Assembly: GCA_963971405.1 (NCBI GenBank)
Contig: OZ020490.1
Location: 10,650,874 to 10,714,873 of the forward strand
Direction: 5' to 3'
DNA length: 64,000 nt
Source of the DNA: Psococerastis gibbosa
Taxonomy: Eukaryota; Arthropoda; Insecta; Psocodea; Psocidae
In this document: piece after piece, positions 42,501-57,500 of the stretch
Position numbering within the stretch: the stretch's first letter is position 1
How the letters are laid out: the number at the start of each line of letters is the position of its first letter
Position numbers and translations under genes: made by a program
Notes under the pieces: model-generated
What the model was told of the DNA's origin: nothing
Database searches by the model: none
The model's input: the letters and a program-made list of their open reading frames with translations, nothing else

Positions 42501-45500
42501 TGGCCCTTGGATATTTATTAATTGTATTGCGTTTTTTGATTAGGTGCCCATTCCATTGACCGGCTAGGGCTATTTCCCAAAACGGTGACGTGGTAGCAGA
42601 CATTCAATACTTAGGCGGGGTTTCCTCCGACCTCGCATTGCAGAATTGACGGAAATGTTTATTTTCCTCTATGCCATAGTTAAAATTGATCAATGATCAT
42701 ACAGTAAAATCACAAACAAACAAACTAAAATTAAAAAATGGCGTCATGGGATATGTTAAGTACAAACATTTTAATAGATTTCTATAAAAAGAAAAATTCT
42801 AATTTCCGTCAATGTCATTTGCATTCTGCAATGCGAGATTGGTGGAAACGCAACCTAAGTCTTGAATGTCTGCTACCACGTCACCGTTTTTGGAAATAGC
42901 CCTAGCCTAAATAAATACTTACTTCCTATACTTACTTACCATTAAAATCACCAGAACACCATCAACTGTATTATATATTATATTGTATTATTGATTTCAG
43001 GCATATGAAATTGAAAATGGCGAGCGAGTGAGTAATGCTTCCGCAATGAAGACTGAAACGGTGACGATTACAATCAGGGATGTCAATGATGAACCTCCTA
43101 AATTTAACCATAGGGAATTCTCTGTGGAAATACCAGAAAATTTACCCGCTTACACACCCCTGCCTCGTTTGGACATGACTGTATCTGATCGAGACACGGT
43201 GAGTTTTTTCCCGCTTGGTATTATATATCGCTACTTCGGAAGAAAAAGGACACAACTCTAAATCAATAAATTTACAGAAATTGAAGTTAAAGTAAATGAT
43301 TAATGGTATTTGACGGTCCCGTCACAAATAAACAGACACAACTGCCCTCACGCGAAAAATATACAGACTACATTAACGCAAAAGAGATTTTTTTTATAAT
43401 TTTTAGCGTTATTAAGTCGAAATCGAGCTGGCCGCCATACCAAGTTGAATCCAGCGGACCAGAGCAGGTTGAAAACTGCAGATAACTTGGTCTTGTGCAC
43501 AGTGCCGGTAGGGAAACATGGTAGGACTTGACATCCGAACTAATCGTGTGACTTCACTGTGTTTCCCAAGTGGTTTGGAATTCACTAAATTCAGGTGGTC
43601 CACTGTCCTATGGGCTGGCATAGGACAGTCAAGTCGGGGTCGCTCTATGGGCCCAAATATGAGGCCTAAGTCGTTCTTAACCCGACGAACACTACTACTA
43701 CTACTAAGCCGAAATCGACAATTTTTGAGTTGTGTCTTTTTTCTTCAGAAGTAGCGATATGTTGACTAAACATGTAATAAAGATTTACTTTGCTTTAAAT
43801 TGTATTGTACCTATTTAAAATAGTTTAGCTGGAAGGGCATCTCTATTGGGCTAAATTCCTCCCCTCCCCTTTTGTTCAATAAAGCCATATTTCCTTAAAT
43901 TTCATATCAGTGCCTAAAACAGTCACCTGACGATAACCACTACATGGAAAGTCGTAACAATAGAAAACTCATGCTGTTGAAGTTGACCTATTGATGTCTT
44001 GTCAGAAAGCAATTATTAATTATTATTATTAATTTTTTAATTATGACAGCCAGTTAATAACGTGTTGGGTTTTTGTTATTATACTTATTTGTGATAATTT
44101 CACATTGTTTACATGGATAATTGGATTGTTTCAGGGTCATAATGCTGCATTTTCCCTTCGACTCGCTGACGCTGCAGAAGTGTTTGCTGTGGACCCGGCC
44201 AAGGCGACGGGGGCGACTTCAGTCAGCATCAGGGTGTCCAACATGTCTCTGGACTATGAGAATCCCAATGAGAGGAAGTTTATCATTCGGGTAAGTTTTT
44301 TTGTAATTTCTGCGAGAGTAGTCTAGTATAGAGTAACTTGCAACGAAACACGTTTCTTTTTTTCATCTTTTTTTCCTAGTTTGAAACCGGTGGGGTTCTG
44401 CTAGCCGGTTCCGTTCCTTTTTGGAATCTGAGGTTTTGAGGTTTTGCATTGTGTCCCTCTGGGTACACCTTCCTTAGTTTAGGTACAGGTAGCAGGTAGC
44501 TGCTGTGGTTGTAAGTCCTGGTTTTTCTATAGTCCTGGTATCATTTATCCCCGTAGCGTAGCCACTCAACAACTGGCCAACAAACTTGCCAACTCTATCA
44601 GACATGCTAGTGTTTGTACCTGACGAGTAATCCAATTTTTTTTTATGTTTACTTACTTACTATTCATTCTCTGACTTAATCGGTACTTAGTTGAATCATG
44701 CCTTCGTCTGTTTCATGAAGCTTGTCTCAGCTTGTCCATTATCGCTTGTAGCCGGTGTAGGTTGACATCGAGAACGTATACCAGTTTGCCAATGGCCAAA
44801 AATTAATACGGAAACAATACAAATAATGTCCGAAATCCATGGGGTCGTTGGCATTGGACAAGGTGCCTATGGGTCACACTATAAGTAGGCCTAGGTGCAT
44901 AGAAAGTCCTTCAGGACACTATTATTATTACTATTAATTATTATTATTATGTAACTTATTTAAATATTATGGTATTATTATGTAAGGAAAGGAAAAAAAT
45001 TAAATTAAATAAAAATAAAACAATATTAATATATCAAGTAAAAATAAAATAAATAAATAAATAAAATAAAACAGAATATTAATACATACAGAATATTAAT
45101 ACATCACTCTATAAATAAATAACAAAAAATAATTGTTTAGCAGCACTGTACCTATATTGTATAAGCCCGTTGTCCCAAACAAGCGCTAGCTTGGGGATGC
45201 GGGCTGTTGTTGTATTGTATATTTTTGTAAATATATGCTCCTTGTCCAGGGAATACTGGGCAAGAAAAAGAAAGAAAAAAGAGAAATAATTCTCAGGGAA
45301 TGAGGGGAGCCTTCATTAATCAAAACTCATCTTTTTTTAGGTAATCGCCGAAGAACTAGGCACAAACCCTAAACTGTCATCCACAGCCACAGTTACTGTC
45401 ATGGTAGCCGATATCAACGACAACCCGCCGACGTTCCCCTCTCTCGAAGCTTCCGCCAGTGTCATAGAAACCGCGGCAGCAGGAACACCCGTGACGGCAC

Positions 45501-48500
45501 TGATAGCGTCGGACCGGGACAGTGGCCCGTTCGGCCCGGAATCTATTGTGTACACTCTCGATGGAAACGGGTCTGAGAGGTTCAAAGTGGACTACAAGCG
45601 GGGAGTGGTCACTGTGGCCGAATGTGAGACTCCGGGGCAGGCGCCATGTTTGGATTTGGAAACTAAGGCGGAGTATCACTTGACGATAAAGGTGAGAGGT
45701 CTATTGTATAATTTATATTCTATGATGCGTGATCATGCATGGAAACATGTCATTGAGGTTCAAGTGGTCACAGGAAACCAACACGGAGTATCACTTGACA
45801 ATAAAAGTGAGAGGTCTTGTATTTATATTCTTTGGTGACGTGATCTATTCTTTGCACGGAAATGGTCAATAGTAGCAGCTGCAGTTTTTAACTTTTTTTA
45901 ACTTTCGATTAGATAGTTTTATTTATCAACAGTAGAAATAATAGAAGGCAGTTCCATACTGTATTTACCTACGGTGTTTTCATTTCGTTGATGTTGAAAA
46001 ATTACAACAGAGCACATGAGGCTACTCTAGGAGTTCTAGTCTTTCAGAACCAACTGTAAATTTTGTCTAAAATATGAAAATAATATTTTTCCCCTCCATA
46101 GGCGACTGACACCGAAGGGGCTGGGCTAAGCGCACAGGCCACTCTGCACATCACTCTGCTCGACGCCAATGACAACCCTCCGCGTATGGCGCATGCGCGG
46201 TACAGAGGCGAAGTGGAGGAAGGGGCCCGGGAGCTGCAGCCCCCCCTGTTTGTGACTGCAACCGATGCAGATGCCACCAGCGAGCTGGAGTACTCCATAA
46301 TACGCGGCAATGAGCTTGGATTATTCACTGTGGATACGCATACAGGGCAGCTGCATATTAAGACGCCTCCGTTGGATTTGACGGTGCATTCTACGCCATC
46401 TGTTAACCTTATTGTACAGGTAAGTGTCTGATAGCAATGTTTGAACATTTTTCTTGCTATTTTTTCCTGGAATACTCGATTAGATGATATGTTGCAATGA
46501 GCCTTCCACGCAACAATAAATTCGGGTAAGGCTGCAAAGGGAGCTCTGATTGGTTGAATGATGATGCGGCAGGTGGCCGATTTGGTTTAAAAAACCCCTG
46601 GCGGGAAATAATGGCCCATTTCTCCTGTATATACGATAGAACTTAGTTTGCTTTATACAACGCCCGTCTTTGGCGGATCAGCCAGCCTCCCAGTATCTAT
46701 CTATAGTTCTTGAGCTGGGGGCAGTTTGCCAGTAGTTTTGACTTGCTTGCAGTATTTACACGTATCCATTCTTTTATTTCAGGCATCTGATGGCCGGTTC
46801 ACAGACAACGCAACAGTCAGTATTTCAATAGCCGATGTCAATAATAACGCGCCTATTTTCTCACAGCCCATCTACTACTCCAATATTCCTGAGAATTCGC
46901 CTTCTGGTGCCTCAGTTGGTCAGGTATGCATTCTTATGAAAAGAATTTCTTATGAGGTTAGCATATGTTAATCATGGGAAGAATTGTTCAGTCGAGCGCA
47001 GCAGACTATAAGACAGTTGCCTAGGAATATTCCCCTTTTAATGAAGATCGTCACAATAGCCCGTCTGAGGGAAAGATAAGATAGAATTGGAAATATGATA
47101 TGATGAAAGGCAATACAGAATATATTCTATCTTGTTACGATCTGGTAGATCCCCATTTCCAAGTCAACTGCCGTTGGTCGAGTGAAAACTGCGAATAGTG
47201 CAATATTGTTCAGCTTAAGTGTGTGCTTTATTGTATTGTAGATATCTGCTGAAGATGCGGACTCTGGTGACAATGCAGCCATTCGCTATCTGATATATAG
47301 CGGCGGTTTTAACGATTTCCATCTAGACAGCGATTCAGGTCTCATCACTGTCACGTCACAGTTGGACTACGATAGGCGCAGCAACTACTCTGTCGTTATT
47401 CATGCCGTTGATAAAGGTATTTGTTCACTCCTGCACTAATTAGGAAACAATCGGAGGGGCAAGAGCCTTACTTACTTACTTACTAGCCAACGCCCGCTCT
47501 TGGCATTTCTGCCATTAAGCGCCGCGCTGACCAGTATAGATGTGCCGTGAGTGGTGCTCCTGTTAGTGGTAGTGTCCGCCTTCCCTCGGTCAGTATTGGG
47601 CAGCTATATAAGTGGGATGCATCCATGGTGTGGAAGTCACAAAGTGGACAGGCCGGTGACTGTAGGATGCCTATTCTGTTCAGGTGGGCTGCTAGAAGGT
47701 CATGTCCGGTGGTGGTGCGGAAGACAGCGACGAATGTAGGTCGTGGTAGAGTTCTGTTGATGGGTCTTGAAGCCAGTACGTTCCATCTCTTACCTTCTGC
47801 CGCTTGTTTAGAAGTGCTAATGATTTTCCTACGCACTGCTAACTGTATGGCATCAGGCAAGAGCCTGATAAGTGTGAAAATCAAAATCTCGTGACATGAA
47901 CAACATAATGCCAACGACCTTACCATGTTGATTCCATGAGAGTAGAGCATGTTTCAAACTGCGGCAAACTTTGTAGTGTGCACAACGTTGGCAGGGGAAC
48001 ATGGTGAGGCATGATAACGCGCTGAGACTATGCCAGTTGTGCGCAGTCGTGCGTGCGTGTCGAGTCCTGGTCACCTCCGATTTAATCGTGTGATTACCAT
48101 ATTCCCCAAGTTCGGAATCCACTATAATCAGGAGGTCCACCCTGTCAGTCAACTCCCCTTCTCCCCGAGGTGAAGGAGTCTGCCCTTAGGGTGCCTCAAG
48201 TTAGAAAACAGACTCACTCCCCCCGCCAGGCTAAAAGGGTTGCTTAAAGCAGAAAAGCAGAAATGCAGAAATGCTGAAACAACAACATTATGCAAAATAT
48301 TACCATAGCTTCTTCCTCTCCTTTATGTTCTCACCGAATTGCCTCATGGCTACTCGCATCCAAACAATGCAATGAATGTATCCGAATAACCTCTTCAGCC
48401 GCCTCTGGTAATACCTGCGTTGTCACGATAGGTTTCCGAGGTTTCTGATCGCATGGTGTGTAGAGACTCGCACAAGTACGAACAAGCTACCACTATGCCA

Positions 48501-51500
48501 TCGGAGGCCACATGGTTCACTTTTCATTTTTTTTCAGGTATCCCACCCCAAACAGGCACGACAATTGTGGAAGTCCATGTGATCAACAGTAATGACAAGG
48601 CGCCAGTTGTCTCGCCGGCCACGCAGCGGACGCAAGTCTCAGAGGCGGCATCTGTCGGCGATGTCATACACACAATCAATGTAGATGATCCTGACGCCGA
48701 ACCTGGTGGTCTACAGTATGAACTAGTCGAGAATATATCTGCTATTGACGCCAATGGACAGCCTGTACACTCCACTGACTTTAAGGTGTGTGAATGTTTT
48801 CATATGACAATAATCATTGCTCTACGACATACATGCAGTCGATATGTTAATGATTGCAATGCCCTAACTCCGCCTTCCCACCGCAGCCGTGTTGATGATG
48901 ATGCTTCCCACGAAAAGTTAGCATCTCATCTCAGGTGGCAGAGGAGACCCATTTTGTAACGTGAAAATAAGAAAAATAGTGAATCTATGGCAACGAAATG
49001 CCATTAAAAGAAGCTGTGGCATATTGAAGATATTTTATGCTCCACACCATGACCAGGACATGTAGCGTAGTGGTACGGACTCTGACTTTCACTCGAAAGG
49101 TTGTTGGTTCGAGTCCCACACTGGCTACATTTTCTGGCCATGCTTCGGAGGGCATGTAAAGCAGGCGGTCCCGGGTCATCCTAGTTGAGTGTAAGAGAGG
49201 GCTTTATAGCCCTAACTCCGCTAGGTTGGCTTAGTAATAGAAACAATAAAAGTCCTTATTTATTTATTTATGACCATATTTTATTGTCTTTTGTCTATTG
49301 TCTATTACTGTCTAGCAGTCCATCTTAATACATAGCAACGCACCCACAATGGGATGCATACCGTACTATATGTTTCGTTTCACTGTTTTATTTTTTTTGT
49401 TCCCAGGAATGGTTCAAGGCAGATGGCGTTAGTGGCAAAGTTTTCGTTGCTAAGAAACTGCGCCGAGAATTGGCTGCCGTGGTGACGCTTACCGTTGTTG
49501 TCACGGACTTGTCTGCTCCTTCAGTACAACAAGGCCGCGGTAAGTATCAATGAACCTGAGAGTACCTAGAAACGCTAAAAGCCTTGTGGCAAGCCTTAAC
49601 AGAAAAGTAGACATTTACACCGTATGTTCCAGTCCGTTGCCCGTGGTGAATTCCTGGACAAGCTCCATAATAAAAGTCAATTAGCCAATTCATGTGACTG
49701 GTCTATGCTGTCTTAATCGGTTTTTCCTTATTCTGTCAGACTAGTGCACTAGCCTATCCATTATTCAATGTTGGTAATTTCGGTATTAGGACCCCAAAGC
49801 TTCTTAAACCTTAGTTCATATAAATCTTTACTTGCTTTATTTTACCGTTACGCAAAGAAGCCGTGAAAGTCACGATTGTCATCAAGTGCTGGCTGGGTCA
49901 TTCATAATTTACTTTAACCAATGCTAACACGTTTACTATAATTATCTGGTACACTACAATGTACGCTCATTCTTTGCTGAACATTCGTCAACTCCACGCT
50001 CACCTCAATCGCCTAGGTCAAGGTCATTCTACACCAGCAGCCTGATCGAGGCGATTATAATACCGGTATTTATTTAATCCCCTGGTAATGAAAATGTAAA
50101 CAAGATAATTTTGTAATGGAAAGTGCTATTCAAAATTTGTTTGTTTACAGTTATAATCCTAGGGTATTTATTTAACCCCGGGATTATAATCGCCTCGATC
50201 AGGCTGCAGTACTTCGTATGTTCTGCCAGCCCTTATGTAATCTGTTAGCAGAGCTACGGAGATTTTGGGGATGTCCGATCAATCAATCAATCAATCTTTG
50301 TCCATGACCCACCAAGGTGGGATAAACGGCGTCCAAAAGAACAAAATCTAAAATAAAAAAGTTTCATGCAAAAGCATACGTTAGACAGGGGGGACAGACT
50401 CGAGTCTACTAACTTTCAGGTGAAAACTTGAGCATTAGCCACTGTATTAAATGTTCTGAGCATCTATAAGCTTGTAAGAATGTCGAAACATTGCTTGAGC
50501 AAGATGTACAAAGCAACCATGACGGGTAAAACGACTGACGTCAGCGGAACCGTTACAGGGAAACTCACCTCCCGCGAGTTGGTAAATGATGGGGTGTCAT
50601 GGAACACCGAGATGACTGGAGGAGTGTTGCTTAGGCGCCCATTCCACCGACCGGCTAGGGCTATTTACAAAAACAGTGACGTGGTAGCAGGCATTCAAGA
50701 CTTAAGCGGGGTTTCCACCGACCTCGCATTGCAAAATTGACGGAAATGTTTATTTTCCCCATGCCATAGCTAAAATTGATCAATGATCAATCAAAAATCA
50801 CAAACAAACTAAAATTAAAAAATGGCGCCATGGGATATGTTAAGTACAAACATTTTAATAGATTTCTATAAAAAGAAAAATTCTAATTTCCGTCAATGTC
50901 ATTTGCATTCTGCAATGCGAGGTCGGTGGAACGCCACCTAAGTCTTGAATGTCTGCTACCACGTCACCGTTTTTGTAAATAGCCCTAGCCGGTCGGTGGA
51001 ATGGGCGCCTAAGCAAGCCAAACCCCATCAAGGGCAATAGAGCCAGAATAAGAAAAATATCTAAACCTTTTTTTCTTTTGCAGGTACACTCATCGTTACA
51101 ATCACAGACGTCAACGATCACAAGCCTACGTTTACACCGCCGTGGACTGTGGAAAATCCCCGCTATCAGTTGAACGTCGTCGAGGGATGGTCCGAAAGCC
51201 CTATCGCAACCCTTACAGCTACTGATAAAGACAGCGCTATAGCTTACTACGCTATCATGCCTCCTAGTGATCAGTTCACCATTGACAACGCTACAGGTAA
51301 GTTGAAGGCTTGTTTTATCGTGTACTGAATAGTAATTGGTGCAAAGGCGCCCATTCCATTGACCGGCTAGGGCTATTTCCAAAAACAGTGACGTGGTAGC
51401 AGACATTCAAGACTTAGGTTGCGTTTCCACCGATCTCGCATTGCAGAATGCAAATGACATTGACGGAAATTAGAATTTTTCTTTTTATAGAAATCTATTA

Positions 51501-54500
51501 AAATGTTTGTACTTAACATATCCCATGACGCCATTTTTTAATTTTGTTTGTTTGTGATTTTACTGTATGATCATTGATCAATTTTAACTATGGCATAGAG
51601 GAAAATAAACATTTCCGTCAATTCTGCAATGCGAGGTCGGTGGAAACGCCACCTAAGTCTTGAATGTCTGCTACCACGTCACCGTTTTTGGAAAAAGCCG
51701 TAGCCGGTCAATGGAATGGGCACCAAATTTCATCTTCTTCTTTATCTAGCTTGTTAGCACCCCCTTCAGAGTATCAAGGGACCGATTCATACGTGAGACA
51801 AGTTTTATCGTTCGCACGATTGTTTTGCTTGGGCATGGGTTTCTACTATAGAACATACATAGCGCTAAGCCTTCGTTTTTGAACTTGCTATGATGTGAAT
51901 GGGAGGACCTCCTGATTATAGTGGTGTCCGAACCATTTGGCTTTAGCCTCTCGCATTATATCTAATTAGACAGAGGTGAATTTGGGGCGGAATGGGACCC
52001 GTGACTTCCTTTCCGAAAGTCTAGATCTTTATTTATTACACTATTGCTTCCACCAGAAACCCAATAACGCGTATCGGGAACTCGCCACTAACTTCGATGG
52101 CATAATGGTAGCTTGTTCGTACTTGTGTGTGTCTCTACACATCATGCAATCGGTGACCTGTCGTAACTCATCACAGGTTTTACCTACAGAGGCGACTGAA
52201 GAGGTTATTCGGATACATTCATTGAATTGCTTGTAAGCGAATAATATTTGTTTAATAAAAAAAAAGAGAGGAATAGAATATTGCCGGCTATAATAATACT
52301 TATGAAACAGTTAGGGCTGATCTGCAGGCTCCTAGTGGGGTCGCAGGTGGCGAATAGCGAAAAGGCCACCATATCTTTCTTTCTTTCTTTCTTTTCCTTG
52401 TCCAGTATTCAACAAGGAGCATATATTACAAAAATGCAATACATAATAATACCATCCCGCATCCCCAAGCTAGCGCTTATTTGGGACAAAAGACTCATAC
52501 AGTGCTGCTAAAAAAGGCTTAATAATTTATTTTTGTTATTTATTTATAATGTTTATTTTATTTTATTTTATAATAATAATAATAATAATACGTGTATTTG
52601 ACAAAAAAACATTGCACATTTTTATAATAACCGGTGCCACAAAGCCAATAAAGTGCAAATACAACGAATAAGCAGCCCCCGACCAAGCAGTGGCATAATC
52701 GTAGGGTGTGGTGGCGAGTCTGCTGGTGCAGGCGTGCCTTGAAAAAGCCACAGTAGCCCGAGGATGACTCTGTGACGGGGCGAATAATTATTTTTAGTAA
52801 TTAGGCGGGGTTTCCACCGACCTCTCATTGCAGAATGCAAAGACATTGACGTGGTAGCAGACATTCAAGACTTAGGCTTACCTCTCATTGCAGAATGCAA
52901 TTGACATTGACGGAAATTTTTGTTTTACTCTATGCCATAGTTAAAATCGATCAATGATCATAGAGTAAAATCACAAACAAACAAACAAACTAAAATTAAA
53001 CTAAGTCTTAAATGTCTGCTACTACGTCAATGTCTTTGCATTCTGCAATGAAATGAAATGAAATATCGTCTTTATTTTCAGGCGAGCTTTAGCCCCGAAG
53101 GGCTACTCTTCCAGCTAACCTTCACAATTTTTTGTTTACATTAAATTTTTTTGAACAAAGATCGTTTTCCTGTAAAAAAAAAAAAGATAGCCTAAACATA
53201 AGAAAAGAAAAATTCATGCACTCACTCATTTACTCGCACACAACATTCCCCAGAAATTGATGGCAGGCTGCCTTAAATCTCCCCAAGCTGCTCTCGGTCC
53301 TTGTTTCGTCAGTCAGGGAATTCCAAAGTTTAGAGGTATTCACTACAAAGGAATGGTTGTAGTAGTTAGTTCGGTGATTAGGGATGGAAAGTTTGTTTGA
53401 AGCTTTTGTATTGAAATTATGGTAGTCTGATAAATATGAAAATAAGGATGATAGGTAGGATGGGTTTTTAGTATGTAAAATCTTAAAGAGGTATAGCAGT
53501 GCATGCTTTTCTCTTCGCTCTCTAGCCTTCAGCCAGCCTATTTTATTATAGTAAGGGGTAATATGGCAGTCTTTTTTTAATGAGAATATGTAGCGGATAC
53601 ATGCATTCATTCTTAGCTGTAGCTTGTAATTGAGTGTTTCATTTAAACCCCCATACAAAACATCCGCGTAATCAAAAATAGGCAGTATGATAGTCTGTAT
53701 TAGGGTCTGTCTAACTCTAACATCTAGCATATTTTTTAACCTATACATTGCATGAATAGTACCATTAACTTTTTTACATGTATTCTTTATTTGGGCTTCC
53801 CAACTCATGTATTGATCGAATATCACTCCTAGATTCTTTACTTGGGGGCTATACGGTATCGGGACTCCATTTAATTGCACTAATGGTGCTGTTAAAATGT
53901 CAACCCCGTTAAGTAATCGTTTAGATCCTAATACAATGACTTGAGTTTTTTGGGGATTTATTATTAATGCGTGTGATTGGGCCCATTTAGCTAATTCTTG
54001 CAATTGCTGAGACACATCATTAACTGTTTCGGCGAGATCATCGGGCTTACAATGTATGTATATTTGCACATCGTCTGCAAAGCAGTGATATTTGAATCTG
54101 CCCTTTATTACTTTTGACAAAGACTGAATATACATTGTAAAAATTAATGGCCCCAATACGGAACCTGCTGGTACTGCCCGCTCTAAGCTTTCCCAGTCTG
54201 AGTATTCCCTGCCTATTTGCACCCTTTGCTTTCTGCCTCGTAAGTAAGATTCAAACCAAGCGCAAGCCTCCACCGAAAAATTAAACTGATGTTTTAAAAT
54301 GGTCAGAATTATTTCGAAATCTACTGAATTGAATGCTGCACTGTAATCAATCAGGACAAGGATAGTCAGCATTGTGTCGTCCATAGCTTGTTGAATATCA
54401 TTGGTTATCTTCAACAATGCAGTTGTTGTACTATGCATTTTTTTAAAACCTGATTGCAATGGGTCAAGTAATGAGTGATTTGTCATATACTCTGTAACTT

Positions 54501-57500
54501 GCTTCGCAGCTAAGTTTTCAAGAGCCTTAGATGTGGGCGGTAATATGTTGATGGGTCTCCAATGGGCATTACACGTGGGGTTCTTTATTTTTGGAATAGG
54601 AATAACTTTTGACAGCTTCCAAATGGTAGGGAATTCGGACACTCTAAAAGCTGTATTAAAAATATCTTGCAGCGCAGTTAAAATGTGGGGTAAAATAATA
54701 TGTAGAAATCTTATATTAATGTTATCCATTCCAGTAGCCCTGGATTTTACGTCTAAAATGGCTTTCTCTGTTTCCTCAATTGTTATTGGTTTAAATTTAA
54801 ATTGTTCAAAATTATGCCTATCATACTGTTTTATGTCATTTATAGTCTTTTGCCTTTGTTCATTTGCAATGACTCCCCCGAAATTTACAAAAAAAGAATT
54901 AAGCTGGTTGTCATCTAATTCACTATCATGTTTTATTACAACCGCTGTTTTCCCAATGCCCAAGCTTCTTACGAAATTCCAGCCCTCCTTCATACTCATA
55001 TTTTGTGTTTTGGATCTAATAAAACATTTCTTCGCGTTTCTTATTTCTTTCGTTAATTTGTTTCTAATGACTTTATATGCCTGTCTGTCCCCATCCTTGC
55101 TGTATTTCCTATACTGGCGAAGGTACGCATCTCTTTGTTTTCGTAAATGTTTAATTGAATCTGTCATCCAAGGAGCCGCTGGTCGCGTCATCCTGGCAGT
55201 TTTAAGTGGTATAGCGCTGTCGTAAAGCCTTTGTACATGTTCGTTAAAAATGTACAGCTTTTTCTCCAGGTCGTTGCAGTGAAGTATTTCACTCCAGTCA
55301 GTTGCCTCCGCCGCTATTGTGCAATGAGAGGTCGGTGGAAACCCCGCCTTAGATAGCGGTGAGCAGGTGGCAGAAGTCTAGTTAGTTCGTTGTCCACAAC
55401 ACTACGGGTATCACCCCAGCCAATGAGGTTCTGTAGGGACAGTTTTGGTCACTAGGTTCGCTGACGACAAACCGATATCCATATTATTCAAAATGGCCGC
55501 CGTTTGCATGTGAAAACTAAGCTCTTAGGCGGTGTTTCCACATACGTCAATCGTCAATGAGAAATATGGTAGCAGAATTTTTAGTATGTCTTTAATGTCT
55601 GCTAAACCTTCAATTTCACTTTTCTCATTGACGATTGACGTATATGGAAACACCGCCTTAGCATCTAATTAATTCTTTTAATATTGTTTATAATATTTTT
55701 ACTATGCCTGGACCTTATTTCGCTGCATATAATTTAATATATATATTCTCCATGATTTATAGAAAAATATCACTTTAAAATAATACGAAATTGAAAATAA
55801 TTTTAAAATAGTATTGAGGCTTATGGAAAAATCAACGCTTTGATATCATTGCAACTGGTGCTGCCATCTACAAAATGACGTCAGAAATGAACCTCATTGC
55901 ATTAATTATGCCTTATTATTTTCAGGTATTGTGCGGTTACAAAGAGCCCTAGACTTTGAAGAAGCCCCCACGGTGTCTTTCACTGCTTGGGCTTTTGACA
56001 CGGGTGACCCTCAGCTCTCGTCTTCTGCTCTCGTGACCGTTCAAATCACAAATATAAATGACCATGATCCTGTATTCTCCCAGGTACACATATGTAAATT
56101 GTTATTATAAATTATTGCTGTTGTTATTATCTCATAGCTACCAATCGAGGTCGTACCTAGCTACCACGAGTATATATAGTCGACAGTTTTCCGTCAGTCT
56201 TTTCCGCAATACCGCAAAATATTTAGTGCATATGAAAAAACTCTTCAGTCGTCAAGGCGGCACAGCAGCGGCGTTTCCAGACGACTGTTGGGAGCGTCTT
56301 CTCCGTTTTAGGAGAGTCCTCAGGTCGTGCGTGGATTACAGTTATACCACGAATTCAAAAATTATTTTTTTGTGACAAATCGCCTTTTGCGTACATGCTA
56401 CTCACTTATAGTGGCCCCTTGTCCAATGCCAACGACCCCATGGATTTCAAACAAGATTTAAAATTGTTTTCGTATGAATGTACCGTTGGGAAACTGGTAC
56501 GCGTCCTCGACCGTGTCCCTAATGCTGATTTCCAATGCCAATGACCCATCGATTTCGGACATTATTTGTATTGCTTCCGTATGAATTTGTGGCCATTGGC
56601 AAACTGGTATACGTTGTCGATGTCAACCTACGCCGGCTAGTAGCAAGAAGAGTACGACTACCATTTTCACAGAAGCAGTCTCCAAGGCCAGAATTGCTGT
56701 GATGATTGCCAATCTTCGATAGAAGAGGCATTTAAAGCAGAAGAAAGTCTTTGATATATTTGTAATATGATAGTTTTGTAAGGCGCCCATTCCAGTGACC
56801 GGCTAGGGCTATTTCCAAAAACAGTGACGTGGTAGCAGACATTCAAGACTTATGTTGCGTTTCCACCGATCTCGCATTGCAGAATGCAAATGACATTGAC
56901 GTAAATTAGAATTTTCTTTTTATAGAAATCTATTAAAATGTTTGTACTTAACATATCCCATGACGCCATTTTTTAATTTTAGTTTGTTTGTTTGTGATTT
57001 TACTGTATGATCATTGATCAATTTTAACTATGGCATAGAGGAAAATAAACATTTCCGTCAATTCTGCAATGCGAGGTCGGAGGAAACCCCGCCTAAGTAT
57101 TGAATGTCTGCTACCACGTCACCGTTGTTGGAAATAGCCCTAGCCGGTCAATGGAATGGGCACCTTAGCCATAGAATGCCATTTTTACGCCGAATTAATT
57201 CCAATTTTATTTTTTTCCAGCCAAAGTACTCTGCAGAAGTGGCCGAAGGCTCTGGCGTAGGGACTCTCGTCGTGACAGTGGCGGCATCTGACAGAGACCG
57301 GGGAGAGTATGGAGAGCTGGCGTACTCGCTGATCGGCAGCTATGCTGATAATTTCTCCATGGGCGCTCTCACAGGGGAGATACGCGTGTTGGATCCCAAT
57401 GTTTTGGATAGGGAGTCGCGCAGTACGTTGCGGTTAGAAGTTGTGGCTCAAGATGGCGGACCACCTGATACCAGAAGGTCTGCTACTGCTGTGGTAAGTA

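Larger units (their letters stand above)
52803..55350. mobile_element. M1-related MITE split by a LINE
   Basis: The left part 52803-53051 and right part 55328-55350 are the two ends of one palindromic element (ggcggggtttccaccgacct and gtcggtggaaaccccgcc), flanked by tta (52801-52803) and tta (55349-55351). The interior contains gtggtagcagacattcaaga and gatcaatgatca as in M1. The LINE 53052-55319 interrupts it with TSD tgcaatga. Confidence 0.82.

Noticed and set aside
49055..49130. Functional tRNA gene
   Set aside because: A and B boxes are present but no cloverleaf or terminator; the body and multiple copies show a SINE.
54533..55225. 230-codon plus-strand ORF
   Set aside because: It lies exactly antisense to the LINE reverse-transcriptase frame and has no family signature; a shadow frame.
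57104..57230. Extended N-terminal exon for exon 18
   Set aside because: The open frame before 57221 is MITE M1 sequence and intron; the ttttttccag acceptor defines the exon start.
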